The notes: generated by a model from the sequence alone, not told the origin. Counted from the stretch's first letter, positions 10,238 to 19,661 are shown. The stretch is 64,000 nucleotides of DNA from Lewinellaceae bacterium (GCA_016708875.1 JADJFA010000002.1:186001-250000), one strand, 5' to 3'. A program made the numbers and translations.

Positions 10238-10245
10238 CGTGTCAA

Positions 10246-10322
10246 ATGGAACACGGATGACGCGGATTAGACACGGATTTATCACATAAATCCGTGTCCA
10301 ATCCGCGTCATCCGTGTTCCAT
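10246..10322. repeat. Hairpin with word-repeat arms; bidirectional terminator
   Basis: Arms of 37 nt at 10246-10282 and 10286-10322 pair with one mismatch over a 3-nt loop. Each arm holds three copies of an ACACGGAT-like word (the middle one is gcggat). It sits between two convergent genes, nine bases past one stop codon and six from the other, so it probably terminates both. Confidence 0.8.
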
Positions 10323-10327
10323 CAATC

Positions 10328-12492
10328 CTAGTGCGCCAACATCGCCTCCTCAAATTCCCGCTTTTCCTCTCCCAGCGGTGCATAGCGCACTTTAAGGCCA
10401 TACCCCCCGCCAGCATTGTAATAAACGATTCGGATAGAGTGCCAGCCTTTTTGAAGATGGGCGATGCCCGTTTTTCGGTCATACCATGCAGCCCATCATT
10501 ATTTACCACCATTTCGCCATCAATAGAAAGCAAGGAGCCATCATCTGATTCTGTCCAGAACCGATAGCCACCTGTTGTTGGAATATCCAGGTATCCTTTC
10601 CACACCATGCCGCATTTGTTATCAGCGCAATAGGGGTCTGGCTCGATGATGCCCACGTCGTCGGCTTTTTCCAAATAGCCACGGATCACTTTATCTGCGG
10701 TGTACTCTTCGCCTTCCACAGTACGGAGTTCGGCGCGGAGGCCTGCAGCAGGTTCACGGAGCAGGTTCTGCGCAGGAAGTTGTTTGTACAATTTCACCTG
10801 AGCAGAGTCTGAAATGCTCGACAAAAGACCAGCTTTGAAGGCTTTGGCACGGACGGTGCATGCGACAGGCGGCGTGAAAGGCGCCGTGTAACTTAGCGAA
10901 GTTTCAGAAGGTTCTTTTCCGTCGGTAGTATAGCGGATGGTAGCGCCTAGGGTTTTCGTGGCAATTTTCACCAAAGGCTTTACGGTTTTCGGATCGTAAT
11001 TGACTTCTATATTTGGTTTGGAAACAAATTCGCCAAAACCAATGATCTTCACCGCAAAAGCGTGTGCCGATTTGATCTTGTTCGGGTTGTATTCAGGCAA
11101 AGTAATGACCAAGTTTCCACCGATATTTTCCGCCTTCAATTTCTCTTTGGTAGCCAAAAACGTGACTTCTGCACCTGTAAGCGGTAACTGCAGACCCTTC
11201 AAGACCAATTTTCGGTCGTTTGGATAGCGAGGAAAAATCGCATAAACCGATTTGGTTTTGGGATTGGAGGTAAAAAAAATCTCCTTTACCGCAAATCCTG
11301 CGTCGGGGTCAACCGTTTGTTTCAAAAGTGGGTCCACCACAGTCTTGGATGCCTCTGGGCCAGGTTTCCAATCCCGGCGACCCGCACTCCATTGTACCGG
11401 CACTCGCCAACGACGGGTGTTGTAGATCGCCTCTCCGTTGACGCTCAACCATTTGCCAATATCCGCTAACCTTTCTTGCATTATGGGCGGGATTTTTCCA
11501 TGCGCATCCGGGCCAATATCTAGTAGGAAATTGCCTCCGCGTGAAACCTTATCCACCAGGTGCAGCACCAGGGATTGAGCAGAATTGTAATCCCATGCAT
11601 CTTCAGCTCTATTGTAGCCGTACGAGGCGCCCATACCCCGGCTTTCTTCCCAAGCGTGATTTTCGAATTCCAAATCTGGCTGGTATTCAGGAGTGTAGAC
11701 ACCGCCATGTTTGAATCGGGTGTCGCTGCCCCAACGATCGTTTGTAACTACATTGTCTCGCACACTACTTTCTGAATACAACCAACTTAGAAATTGGGGC
11801 GATTGCCAAACATCGGAAGTAGCCTCCCATTCGCCATCAGCCCAGACAACCCAAGGTTCATATCGTTGTACCACTTCATAAAGTTGAGGCATAGCGTGTT
11901 CCGAGGCATATTGTGCGTGGTCATATTGCCAAATCGGGTTAAACCACTCATATAGAGAGAAATAGAGGCCAGGCTTGACCTTTGTTTTGTTTAGTGCGGT
12001 GAACAGTTCTCCGAGCAAATCGCGTCCAGGCCCTCGCACTTCGGAGTTCCAGGGCATATCCCAAGCAGTATTGGCCTGTTCGTTCGGCCAAAGGCAAAAT
12101 CCGTCGTGGTGCTTGGAGGTAAGCACTGCATACTTTGCACCAGCGCGCTCAAAAAGCCGGGCCCATTCGTCGGGATTGTAAAGTTCTGCATGGAAGTCGT
12201 CTGCGAGGTCGTAATAAGTGCGTGACCCGTAGTTAACCTCATGAAAAGCCCTCACTTTGCCCTTGTGAGCATTGGTTTCCAGAGAATGCAGATACCATTC
12301 GGCGTAGTTGCCTTTGGTTGTAAAGGCCGGAACGGAATACACTCCCCAGTGTATAAAAATACCAAATTTGGCATCAAGCCACCAATCTGGTGTAGGACGA
12401 GAATCAAGCGATTCCCAATCTGGGGTGTACGTTGTTTGAGCGGAGAGATTTAAGGACAGAAATACGAAGAGGAAGAGAATGAATGACCGCAT
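10328..12492 (-). CDS. GH29 alpha-L-fucosidase with chitobiase-like and PA14 domains (one frameshift near the C-terminus)
   Basis: Hydrolyses terminal alpha-L-fucose from glycans, probably at the cell surface or periplasm. A signal peptide (MRSFILFLFVFLSLNLSAQ) leads into the GH29 barrel: KFGIFIHWGVYSVPAF, SKHHDGFCLWP, and VVWADGEWE, which contains the expected nucleophile aspartate. After it come a beta-sandwich of the CHB_HEX/FN3 type (IRYTTDGKEPSETS) and a PA14 domain (GYRFWTESDDGSLLSIDG). The frame slips in the T-run 10448-10452. Adding one A on the coding strand gives FKKGWHSIRIVYYNAGGGYG and a natural stop at 10328, whereas the uncorrected frame runs on into the hairpin. I take 10328 as the true end. 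Confidence 0.9.
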
Positions 12493-12587
12493 AAGTTTGT
12501 TTGAAATGGTTTTGTGAACAATACTTGCGGGCGCAAAGTATTTAATTTTGCAATACGCTGCACACGTTGTAGACTTATTAGGCGTGA

Positions 12588-13114
12588 TTAGCCAACTGCT
12601 CTATGTACCTGTCCTCGATGCCTTTCAAAGTGAGCCACAAAAAAATCGAGCATTTGAAGCCAACTGAGTCGCCCGGCCCGGGGGTGTTTGTAGGCGGCTT
12701 TGTCAACAAGTTCAGCAGGCATTTTTTCAAAAAACTCCTGCCATTCGCCCCGGATTTTTTGCCAACGGGCGCTGACTGCTATTAATGTATCAGAGTCAGG
12801 TATTAGTTCGTTCCCAGCCGATTTTGGGGCTTTGAATTTGATAGGGATTCGAAGTGTTACATTTAGCAGCAAACTGCGCCACCAGGAGCCTGGCCCCGCT
12901 TTTTCAAGTTGTGGGTTGAAACTCAATTTTTTACGGATGTACGCCAATGAATTTTCTTCCACCAAAATCAAATGGTGCATGGTCTGAATGGCCGACCAGC
13001 CACCATCGGCAGGCTTTTGGTTGAGCCGTTCATCATTGAACGCGACGAACTCGTTCAAAGTGACTGCACTTGCGCCGTAAAGCGGGTGTTCGCTGCAAGG
13101 ATTTTTTCTTTCAT
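12588..13114 (-). CDS. DinB-family protein, probable frameshift close to the start
   Basis: A four-helix DinB/DUF664-type protein, often a metal-binding thiol-dependent enzyme. Two of the typical histidine positions are visible: TMHHLILVEE in the first half and HFERH near the end. GWSAIQTMHHL is the family-like first-helix segment. The main open frame has no convincing start, but an ATG at 13114 begins MKEKILAANTRF in another frame. A single-base indel between 13060 and 13114, perhaps in the run of As in gaaaaaatcc, would join the two. It is divergent from folK, 80 bp away. The exact substrate is unknown. Confidence 0.7.
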
Positions 13115-13181
13115 GTACGAAAAATGTTATTCGCGTGAAGGTAGGATGTTCGCGAAATCTAAGCACCCAAAACTCTTTTGC

Positions 13182-13189
13182 TACCTTTG
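13182..13189 (+). promoter_or_regulatory. Consensus -7 promoter element for folK
   Basis: TACCTTTG matches TAnnTTTG exactly and ends only five bases before the folK ATG (13195). Transcription would then start at or a few bases from the start codon, giving a leaderless or nearly leaderless mRNA. This also argues for the 13195 start over in-frame codons further upstream. Confidence 0.6.
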
Positions 13190-13194
13190 CCCTT

Positions 13195-13704
13195 ATGCAG
13201 ACATTTAATACTAAAAAATACATCAACGTTTTTCTTTGCCTTGGCAGCAACATAGGAAACCGAGGCTCCAACCTTCACGATGCTGTTGGCTTGATTGAAA
13301 AAAACATAGGCAAAATTGCCAAAAAGAGCCACGTTTACGAGACGCAACCCTGGGGAGAGCCCAACCAGGAGCCGTTCTACAATCAAGTGTTGATGGTAAA
13401 CACTTCTCTTGACCCACGCGATATTCTGGACAAAATCAGCCGAATTGAGCGAGAACTTGGTCGCGAGAAAAAAGAAAAGTGGGGGCCTCGCGTCATTGAT
13501 ATTGACATTCTCTTTTACGGCAAGCGTTTGATACGCGACAAGGGCCTAGAAATCCCGCACCCCGATCTTCACAAACGGGCCTTTGTGCTGGTGCCCATGA
13601 TGGAAATAGCCCCTGAATTTGAACATCCGGTGCTAAATAAGCAGATTGACGACCTTTACATGGAATGCGGGGACGACCTTGATGTCGTTATGCTGAACTA
13701 TTGA
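13195..13704 (+). CDS. folK: 2-amino-4-hydroxy-6-hydroxymethyldihydropteridine pyrophosphokinase
   Basis: Transfers pyrophosphate from ATP to 6-hydroxymethyl-dihydropterin in folate synthesis. The protein has 169 residues, usual for the family. Motifs: VFLCLGSNIGNR at the N-terminus, QPWGEPNQEPFYNQVL, and the HPPK signature WGPRVIDIDILFYG followed by IPHPDLHKRAFVLVPM. The start at 13195 is favoured by the promoter immediately before it. It is followed after 4 bp by a deoxynucleoside kinase, so the two are almost certainly cotranscribed. Confidence 0.95.
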   Translation: MQTFNTKKYINVFLCLGSNIGNRGSNLHDAVGLIEKNIGKIAKKSHVYETQPWGEPNQEPFYNQVLMVNTSLDPRDILDKISRIERELGREKKEKWGPRVIDIDILFYGKRLIRDKGLEIPHPDLHKRAFVLVPMMEIAPEFEHPVLNKQIDDLYMECGDDLDVVMLNY

Positions 13705-13708
13705 TTAA

Positions 13709-14380
13709 TTGCAAAAAGCACCCGTGAAAAACGATCCGCAGCTAAAGGCCAACTACAATTTTATTGCCATAGAAGGCAATATCGGGGCAGGCAAAACGAC
13801 GCTTTGCCACCAATTGGCCGAACGTTTTGGTTGTGCGCTGGTGCTGGAACAGTTTACCGACAACCCTTTTTTGCCACCGTTTTACGAACAGCCCGAGCGT
13901 TATGCTTTCCCGGTTGAGTTGTTTTTTATGACCGAGCGGCACAAGCAATTGCTAGAGCATTTTTCCCAACCGGACCTGTTTAGGTCCTTTACCGTAGCGG
14001 ATTATTTTTTTGTAAAAACGCTGCTTTTTGCAAAAAACAACCTCAGCGAAGCGGAGTTTCGACTCTTCCAGCGACTTTTTTCGGTACTAAATGCTACTTT
14101 CCCGAAACCGGATTTACTGCTTTACCTACACCGCCCAGTAGAAGTGTTGTTGAAACAAATCAAAGGTCGTGGCAGGAATATCGAACAGAATATTTCTCCT
14201 GATTATCTGATGGAAATTCAGGACGCTTATTTTGATTATTTGAAAACTGAAACCGAAACGCCTGTGCTAATCCTTGAACTTGGAGATGTTGATTTTCAGC
14301 ACGATATGAACGCTTTTGAGGCGATTGCTCAAATAATGTCAGCGGAACACAATCCCGGAATGAGGTTCTTGAAAATGTAA
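13709..14380 (+). CDS. Deoxynucleoside kinase (deoxyadenosine/deoxycytidine kinase family)
   Basis: Phosphorylates deoxynucleosides for salvage into dNTPs. The P-loop GNIGAGKTTL lies near the N-terminus, followed by LEQFTDNPFLPPFY and the helix VELFFMTERHKQLLEHF. DLLLYLHRPVEVLLKQIKGRGRNIEQ contains the arginine-rich lid. About 220 residues, typical of the dNK family. No ATG is available: the start is TTG 13709 or GTG 13724, and the GTG leaves the P-loop at a normal distance. It forms an operon with folK. Which deoxynucleoside is preferred cannot be read from the sequence. Confidence 0.88.
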   Translation: MQKAPVKNDPQLKANYNFIAIEGNIGAGKTTLCHQLAERFGCALVLEQFTDNPFLPPFYEQPERYAFPVELFFMTERHKQLLEHFSQPDLFRSFTVADYFFVKTLLFAKNNLSEAEFRLFQRLFSVLNATFPKPDLLLYLHRPVEVLLKQIKGRGRNIEQNISPDYLMEIQDAYFDYLKTETETPVLILELGDVDFQHDMNAFEAIAQIMSAEHNPGMRFLKM

Positions 14381-14400
14381 AGTGTTGTTTTGCAAACACT

Positions 14401-15096
14401 TCAGGCCTTACTGGCAAAACCTGCTGCTTTCTCCTCTGCGCCCAACATAAAGCACCAAAATGCTCCGCACATGAAGAGGTGGGCGATGTCGAAATAGCAA
14501 AACCAAACCCCCAGCGAAATTTTCAAAATGTGAACACTGACAGCGAACAAAAGGAGCAAAATGCCGAATAGAATATAGCGTGCCCGTGGGTGCTTTATTT
14601 TTATAAACATCCAGATTTCCAGGGGAGCAATAATGCACAAAAAGCCAAAGGCTGAATGGATTTCCACTCCCGGAAACCAGAGCGTGGCGGTTACAAACCA
14701 CAGTGCCACAGTGAGTTCAATTATGTTCAGCCAAGTGAGCGCCCTACCCCACCCTGATCCTAAATATGGCCTTGCCCGAACAATTGCGGCCTGCTCTAGT
14801 GCCGAAACGGCCACCATACCTAGTACCCAACCAGGTGTTTTGAAAACAAACGGAAGACGATACAGGAAAAAGTGTCCAACCAAACCCCCAATCAAGGTAG
14901 AAATCCCCATCAGCAGGAAAAAGATACGCGAAAGTCGCACCACATCGTTGCGATCGGCTGCTTTACCCAGACGATTCCATGCAATAAAACATACCAATGC
15001 GACCAAAATAGAGGTCAGGGCAATCACAGGTTCTCCAAGCCGCAACCCGCCGATTATTATGTCAGGCTGATAATTTCCAGTAGGTAAAACTTCCAT
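14401..15096 (-). CDS. Seven-helix integral membrane protein of unknown function
   Basis: 231 residues with about seven hydrophobic spans and short loops. I recognise no named family with certainty. Polar residues inside or next to helices include His in LIGGLVGHFFLY, His in VEIHSAFGF and a D-x-x-H motif in CYFDIAHLFMCG. That pattern resembles the CREST superfamily of membrane hydrolases (ceramidase-like), but the similarity is only a motif impression. It converges with the deoxynucleoside kinase gene (20 bp gap with a weak hairpin) and has its own -7 element immediately upstream. Confidence 0.7.
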   Translation of the reverse strand: MEVLPTGNYQPDIIIGGLRLGEPVIALTSILVALVCFIAWNRLGKAADRNDVVRLSRIFFLLMGISTLIGGLVGHFFLYRLPFVFKTPGWVLGMVAVSALEQAAIVRARPYLGSGWGRALTWLNIIELTVALWFVTATLWFPGVEIHSAFGFLCIIAPLEIWMFIKIKHPRARYILFGILLLLFAVSVHILKISLGVWFCYFDIAHLFMCGAFWCFMLGAEEKAAGFASKA

Positions 15097-15101
15097 GGGC
15101 G

Positions 15102-15109
15102 CGAAGGTA
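15102..15109 (-). promoter_or_regulatory. Probable -7 element abutting the 7-TM gene
   Basis: On the minus strand this reads TACCTTCG, five bases before the ATG at 15096. As with folK, the transcript would have almost no 5' leader. Confidence 0.45.
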
Positions 15110-15126
15110 GTGAGGTGATTGGTTAA

Positions 15127-15320
15127 CTGGTGACCCTCCTTCGCTAAAGCTACGGCGGGTAAATTGGTTTCTTGAGACCGAGGAATGGAGATATTTCGGC
15201 CAAAGCCAAGTTTTGTACCAATTTATTTTTATTTCAAAACAAAATATTTGAATTTTGCAATCTTAAATCATCAAATCCACCAATTTACCCGCCGTAGCTT
15301 TAGCGAAGGAGGGTCACCAG
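15127..15320. repeat. 194-bp element with 42-bp perfect inverted repeats upstream of ruvB
   Basis: Positions 15127-15168 and 15279-15320 are perfect reverse complements (42 of 42). They enclose 110 bp of AT-rich DNA that contains a TTTG and a TGAATTTTG stretch resembling a promoter for ruvB. The 26-bp core of each arm also occurs in nadE. No target-site duplication is obvious. It could be a miniature inverted-repeat element or a pair of REP units, and ruvB transcription probably starts within it. Confidence 0.75.
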
Positions 15321-15333
15321 TCCACCACCCACC

Positions 15334-16349
15334 TTGTCAAAAACACTCGCAAACGAACCCGCGGCCAACGAAGAAAAAGTCGTTGAAAAAGCCCTGAGGC
15401 CTAAACTCCTCGAAGAGTTTAGTGGCCAACGCAAGATCGTGGACAATCTTCAGGTCTTCATTCAGGCCGCCAAACAGCGGGGCGATGCACTTGACCACGT
15501 GCTACTCCATGGCCCACCGGGACTTGGGAAAACGACCTTGTCGCATATCATCACCAACGAAATCGGGGCAAGCCTCAAACTGACCTCCGGCCCAGTACTC
15601 GAAAAACCCGGCGACCTAGCAGGCCTGCTCACCAACCTTGAGCCGGGCGATGTGCTGTTCATTGACGAGATCCACCGCCTAAATACCGTTGTGGAGGAGT
15701 ACCTCTATTCGGCCATGGAGGATTACCGCATTGATATTATGATTGACTCCGGCCCTAACGCCCGGAGTATCCAAATCACGCTCAACCCATTTACGCTCAT
15801 TGGCGCCACCACCCGCATGGGCTTGCTTACATCGCCGCTGCGTGCCAGGTTTGGCATTACCTGCCACCTTGATTATTACGATGTGCCAACACTCGAACGA
15901 ATCCTCCATCGGTCTGCTGCCATCCTAGAAATCCCCATTGCTGATGAGGGGCACACGAAATTGCCCGCCGAAGTCGTGGCACACCCCGTATCGCAAACGC
16001 CCTGCTACGCCGTATTCGAGATTTTGCCCAGATCAAGGGCGATGGCTCTGTAAATGTTGAAATTGCGCGCTACGGCCTTGCCGCGCTTGATGTAGATGAA
16101 TCAGGTTTGGACGACATGGACATTCGCATCCTGACTACCATTATTCACAAATTCAAAGGTGGCCCGGTTGGTCTCACTACCATCGCTACAGCCGTGGGCG
16201 AAGAAGCCGGTACCATTGAAGAGGTGCATGAGCCATTTCTTATTATGGAAGGTTTCATACAGCGTACACCGCGTGGAAGAACGGCAACGGAGAAAGCTTA
16301 CAAACATATTGGAGCGGTGCCGCCGAGGAAGGAGGGGACGTTGTTTTAG
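15334..16349 (+). pseudogene. ruvB: Holliday junction branch-migration ATPase RuvB, one frameshift
   Basis: RuvB is the hexameric motor of the RuvABC complex. The N-terminal two thirds (15334-16053 frame) show LRPKLLEEFSGQ, Walker A GPPGLGKTTL, Walker B FIDEIHRL and the sensor segment GATTRMGLLTSPLRARFGI. The C-terminal winged-helix part lies in another frame: DMDIRILTTIIHKFKGGPVGL ... FIQRTPRGRTATEKAY. One base is missing in the G-run at 15948-15951; restoring it gives EGAHEIARRSRGTPRIANALLRR. The corrected length of about 339 residues is normal. The start is probably TTG 15334, directly behind the inverted-repeat element. The disruption looks like a sequence error. Confidence 0.93.
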
Positions 16350-16749
16350 GAAATCTTTCTCTTCCGCCCAACACGGGAAACTCCGCAGGAAGCTACGCCA
16401 CGGTCGTTTTGCCTTCACGGACCACCGGTGGAAACGTCGCAAAGCCAGGTTTTGGAGGGCCACGACAAAATCATGGTGCGCGCTAACAGGCGAGGTCGCT
16501 TCGGCGCATCAAAGACATCCACCGCACCATTATTTTTGAGGAAGACCCTGAAAATCAAAAATTGGTTGGAAATTGGAAAACAGAGCCGAACCACATCATC
16601 AATTCTAGGCTCGAACGCTTTGTTCTCCCCCCACGAAGGCCTGAGCCTTTACCAATGCCATTGGTTAAATGCCGAATTGAAAAGAAATCGCGGAGCAAAA
16701 TGCTCTAGCGGCCTTGTTGGCTTTCACCTTGGGGGGGAGCGCGGTTGTT
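16350..16749 (+). other. Scrambled coding-like region between ruvB and ubiX
   Basis: No intact gene is present, but protein-like stretches appear in different frames: SQVLEGHDKIMVRAN (around 16430-16480), RRIKDIHRTIIFEEDPENQK (from 16502, open until about 16700) and EIAEQNALAALLAFTLGGSA (around 16690-16750). The frame switches resemble a gene full of indels, either decayed or badly assembled. I could not identify the family. Confidence 0.45.
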
Positions 16750-17280
16750 CTCAGGGTGGGGTGACTCGATGAATCGGCGGCCTACCGTTCCTTCACAGAC
16801 TTGCGCCAACAGGCTTTGATTTACTAAGGTCGCGACAGAAGAACGATTGTTTTCGACAATGCCTTTGCTGGGAACTCGAAATCGGCCCTCCCGACTTCTC
16901 TGCTTACCAGAAATTTGATTTCTACAAGAAGAAGAGGCCCGCCGGGCCGGGGAGAAACCATGATTGTGTGCCCCTGCTCCATGGGGACACTCGCCCGTAT
17001 CGCCACTGGTATCAGCAACGATCTCGTCACCCGCGCTGCCGATGTTGTACTTAAAGAGCGGCGCCGCCTAATATTGGTTACCCGCGACACACCACTGAGC
17101 CTCATCCACATCAACAACATGAAAACCGTGACCGAAGCGGGCGGTATCATTAGCCCTGCCTGTCCATCCTTTTACTCCAATCCAGTGGGGACTGAAGCCA
17201 TTGCAGCGACCGTGGTAGACCGTGTGCTTGACTTGTCTGGCTTCAATGTGTCAACTTATCGTTGGGGCGAGGGCGAATAG
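16750..17280 (+). pseudogene. ubiX: Flavin prenyltransferase UbiX, only the C-terminal part intact
   Basis: UbiX attaches a dimethylallyl group to FMN, making the cofactor of UbiD-type decarboxylases. From about 16960 to 17280 the reading frame is clean and diagnostic: TMIVCPCSMGTLARIATGIS, LKERRRLILVTRDTPLSLIH, INNMKTVTEAGGIISPA. Upstream, recognisable pieces lie in different frames: RTIVFDNA, equivalent to the usual MSDNA segment, then WELEIG, DFSAYQKFDFYKKK. The short stretch at about 16935-16960 replaces the FxAPFASGS-type loop, with bases missing. The N-terminal GASG loop cannot be read. Because several defects fall within 200 bp, this may be genuine decay or a poorly assembled spot; the region 16350-16749 before it is equally damaged. 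Confidence 0.75.
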
Positions 17281-17748
17281 CAGCCTGGCGAAAACCCCAC
17301 AGAAAGTAGATCGTCGGAAAAAATTTCATCAAAAAAAATATATTTTTTTAGAAAAAGAAGCCAGCCTCCCCGCCGGGACGCCTGGAAAGGCCTGTATTAT
17401 GGCAAAAACGAGGTTTTAAAGTAATTATGTAACTAATATCTAAAGTTTTGTAATGGTCCAGCTCCTAAAAGGCCAAACCTTTATTAAGTGAAAATAGCAC
17501 TTCACCTATTTCTATAAATCTTTGATTTTCAATACCAAAAGTAAGTTTTTTCAAATACGACTTTCTTATTAGGAAAAAGTCACAGCTCTTGGGCTTAATT
17601 ACTAAAAACAAGTTAACGGAAGGTAACAAAAAACCATTAAAATCTTGTTAAGCCCAAAGTTTTTTCAAGACTGGCACAGCATTCGCAAGTCTAGAACCCA
17701 TCTGAACATTTGTAATCAACTTCTCAAAACTCAAAAACTGATTATATC
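17281..17748. other. 468-bp intergenic region with an inverted repeat
   Basis: No convincing gene. The first part has a T/A-rich stretch near 17320-17355. Farther on, cttgggcttaa (17588-17598) and ttaagcccaaag (17648-17659) can pair over a 50-nt AT-rich loop and are followed by a T-run (17661-17666). This could be a terminator or a structured leader for the OmpA-family gene at 17749. No clear TAnnTTTG box was found. Confidence 0.4.
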
Positions 17749-18939
17749 ATGCGTACCACAATCTATCTCACAACCCTCCTGCTCGGCATTCCGATCTTCT
17801 TGTCGGCGCAGATCTCCATGAAAAACGTGAAAGCACCTGAGACCATCACCGTTTCGGGCAAAGTATATGACCAGGTATCTGGTGCTCCACTTAATCAAGC
17901 CCTGGTCACGGTCTTCGACGATATGATGATCGCCTCGCTTGCACAAACGGAAACCGATGCTGATGGCTCCTACTCCATGACGGTGCCAAAAGTACCGCGT
18001 TACCAAGTTTTGGCAGAAAAGCCCACCTATTTCAACCAAGAAGTAGTGGTCACCCACCTGGAAGGTGGGTTGAATGCTGATTTGGGCATGGGTAGAAAAC
18101 CCGGTTATGTGTTTGATATCACGATTTTTGACAAGGCTTTCGAGCACAACCCAATCAATACACTGCGTGATTGTAAAATAGAAATATACAACAACACCAC
18201 GCAACAGCAAGAATTGACCATTGAGCGGCTGCCTAAATCGGCCTTCAACTTTTCATTCGCTGAAGGAAACCACTACACTTTGTTGGTGCGCAAGCCTGGC
18301 TACCTCAACCGCCGGGTGGAGGTGTATGTAAATGTGAATGGCTGTATCCTTTGTGTCGATGGCATGGGTATCAAAGAACCGGATGTGGTACAAATTATGA
18401 CCCACGAAAACGAGATTGGCCATTTTCTTGGCACGGTAGACCTCGATTCGATTCAGGTTGGGAAGCGTTTTCAGCTGAACAACATCTATTACGACTTCGA
18501 CAAATGGGCCATCCGCCCAGAAGCGGCCAACACGCTTGACAAGTTGGCTGTGTTCTTGAAAGACAACCCTGGTATTACCGTAGAACTCGGTTCACATACG
18601 GACGCTCGTGGCGGCGACGATTACAACCTTTCGCTGTCTGACAAACGTGCAAAATCAGCCGTTGACTACCTCGTGACTTCACAAAGCATTGATTTTGACA
18701 AAATTACATTTAAGGGTTACGGCGAAACACAATTGGTTAACCGTTGTGATGACGGACTCACATGTTCTGAAAACGAGCACCAGATGAACCGTCGTACCGA
18801 GATTAAAATTACTGGGATCCTCGACGAAGACCCGCTCTGGCGCAAGTCCCTGAAGGAAATAATCGAGGACAAAAACCTTTACAAAAAAATCATTGAACAG
18901 GAAAAGCGTCAAAAAGCACTGACCAATCAATCTAAATAA
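17749..18939 (+). CDS. OmpA-family outer membrane protein with N-terminal carboxypeptidase-regulatory-like domain
   Basis: 396 residues with a signal peptide ending at FLSAQ. Residues about 30-115 are a carboxypeptidase-regulatory-like beta-sandwich (TVSGKVYDQVSGAPLNQALV). The middle (about 115-235) contains two further beta-rich repeats. The OmpA peptidoglycan-binding domain spans about 245-360: IYYDFDKWAIRPEAANTLD, then ELGSHTDARGGDDYNLSLS with the conserved Asp and Arg that bind diaminopimelate, and MNRRTEIKITG. It most likely tethers the outer membrane to peptidoglycan. A strong hairpin follows the stop codon. Confidence 0.9.
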   Translation: MRTTIYLTTLLLGIPIFLSAQISMKNVKAPETITVSGKVYDQVSGAPLNQALVTVFDDMMIASLAQTETDADGSYSMTVPKVPRYQVLAEKPTYFNQEVVVTHLEGGLNADLGMGRKPGYVFDITIFDKAFEHNPINTLRDCKIEIYNNTTQQQELTIERLPKSAFNFSFAEGNHYTLLVRKPGYLNRRVEVYVNVNGCILCVDGMGIKEPDVVQIMTHENEIGHFLGTVDLDSIQVGKRFQLNNIYYDFDKWAIRPEAANTLDKLAVFLKDNPGITVELGSHTDARGGDDYNLSLSDKRAKSAVDYLVTSQSIDFDKITFKGYGETQLVNRCDDGLTCSENEHQMNRRTEIKITGILDEDPLWRKSLKEIIEDKNLYKKIIEQEKRQKALTNQSK

Positions 18940-18946
18940 CTTGCAA

Positions 18947-18977
18947 GAAGTGACACTTTTTAAAAAAGTGTCACTTC
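18947..18977 (+). terminator. Rho-independent terminator after the OmpA-family gene
   Basis: Perfect 15-bp arms at 18947-18961 and 18963-18977 (gaagtgacacttttt and its complement) enclose a single-base loop. It lies seven bases after the stop codon. Confidence 0.75.
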
Positions 18978-19013
18978 TCATACTCAAAATCTTAATCCAT
19001 AATCGCTCACATC

Positions 19014-19661
19014 ATGAACTCTCTCTCAATTTTCAGCAAATCTTTTGCAATCCCGGCGGCCTTTGTACTGGCTGCCAATATCAACGTTCAAGCACAGAAC
19101 CCCGTGGAATCCACCCACGTTGACGAAAAGTATGCTTATACAACGGTAGTGTATAAAAACACCGCCGCTACAGATAAGGACGTACTTTCTTCCCTCGAAA
19201 ATGACTTTAGCATTGGCGATGTTGTGCGCGTCACACTCGCTCCGCCGTCAGCGCCCATTGCAGCATCAGAACCAGTATATGCCGACAAAAACAAGGGGGA
19301 AGACGCCTGGATGCCAGGCTCCGAAAAGTCTGCTCCAAACCTGACTGCTTCAGCGAATTTGAATGCAGCACCCAAAACTGAAATCAACACAATAGCGACT
19401 TCGCCAAAACCTACAAAAATTGCAGATAGAACCGCTACGCCCAAGCCTGTAATTGTAGCAAAACCCGTCGTTGTAACAGACGCCGAGCAGGACAAAGCCG
19501 TTGCAGATCTGCCAGTTCAGGGCCAGAAGACGGAGGCTAGTGCTGTGCCAACGACTTCAAGTACTGGTACAAATCTAAAATCCTCCACTACAGGTAAATC
19601 GGCAAAAGCGCACAAATCTTCCAAGAAGTCGGACAAAAAAAGCACGCAAAAAAGAAGTTGA
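19014..19661 (+). CDS. Secreted low-complexity basic protein, unknown function
   Basis: 215 residues. The N-terminus (SFAIPAAFVLAANINVQAQ) looks like a signal peptide. The body is rich in Ala, Thr, Pro and Lys with little predicted globular structure, and the last 25 residues are mostly Lys and Ser (AKAHKSSKKSDKKSTQKRS). No family recognised. It sits between the OmpA-family terminator and a perfect palindromic terminator, so it is probably transcribed alone. The basic tail might bind an anionic cell-wall or surface polymer, but that is inference. Confidence 0.6.
   Translation: MNSLSIFSKSFAIPAAFVLAANINVQAQNPVESTHVDEKYAYTTVVYKNTAATDKDVLSSLENDFSIGDVVRVTLAPPSAPIAASEPVYADKNKGEDAWMPGSEKSAPNLTASANLNAAPKTEINTIATSPKPTKIADRTATPKPVIVAKPVVVTDAEQDKAVADLPVQGQKTEASAVPTTSSTGTNLKSSTTGKSAKAHKSSKKSDKKSTQKRS

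Noticed and set aside
14380..14401. Possible terminator hairpin (aagtgtt / aaacactt) between the dNK and 7-TM genes.
   Set aside because: Short stem and no T-run; too weak to list as a feature.
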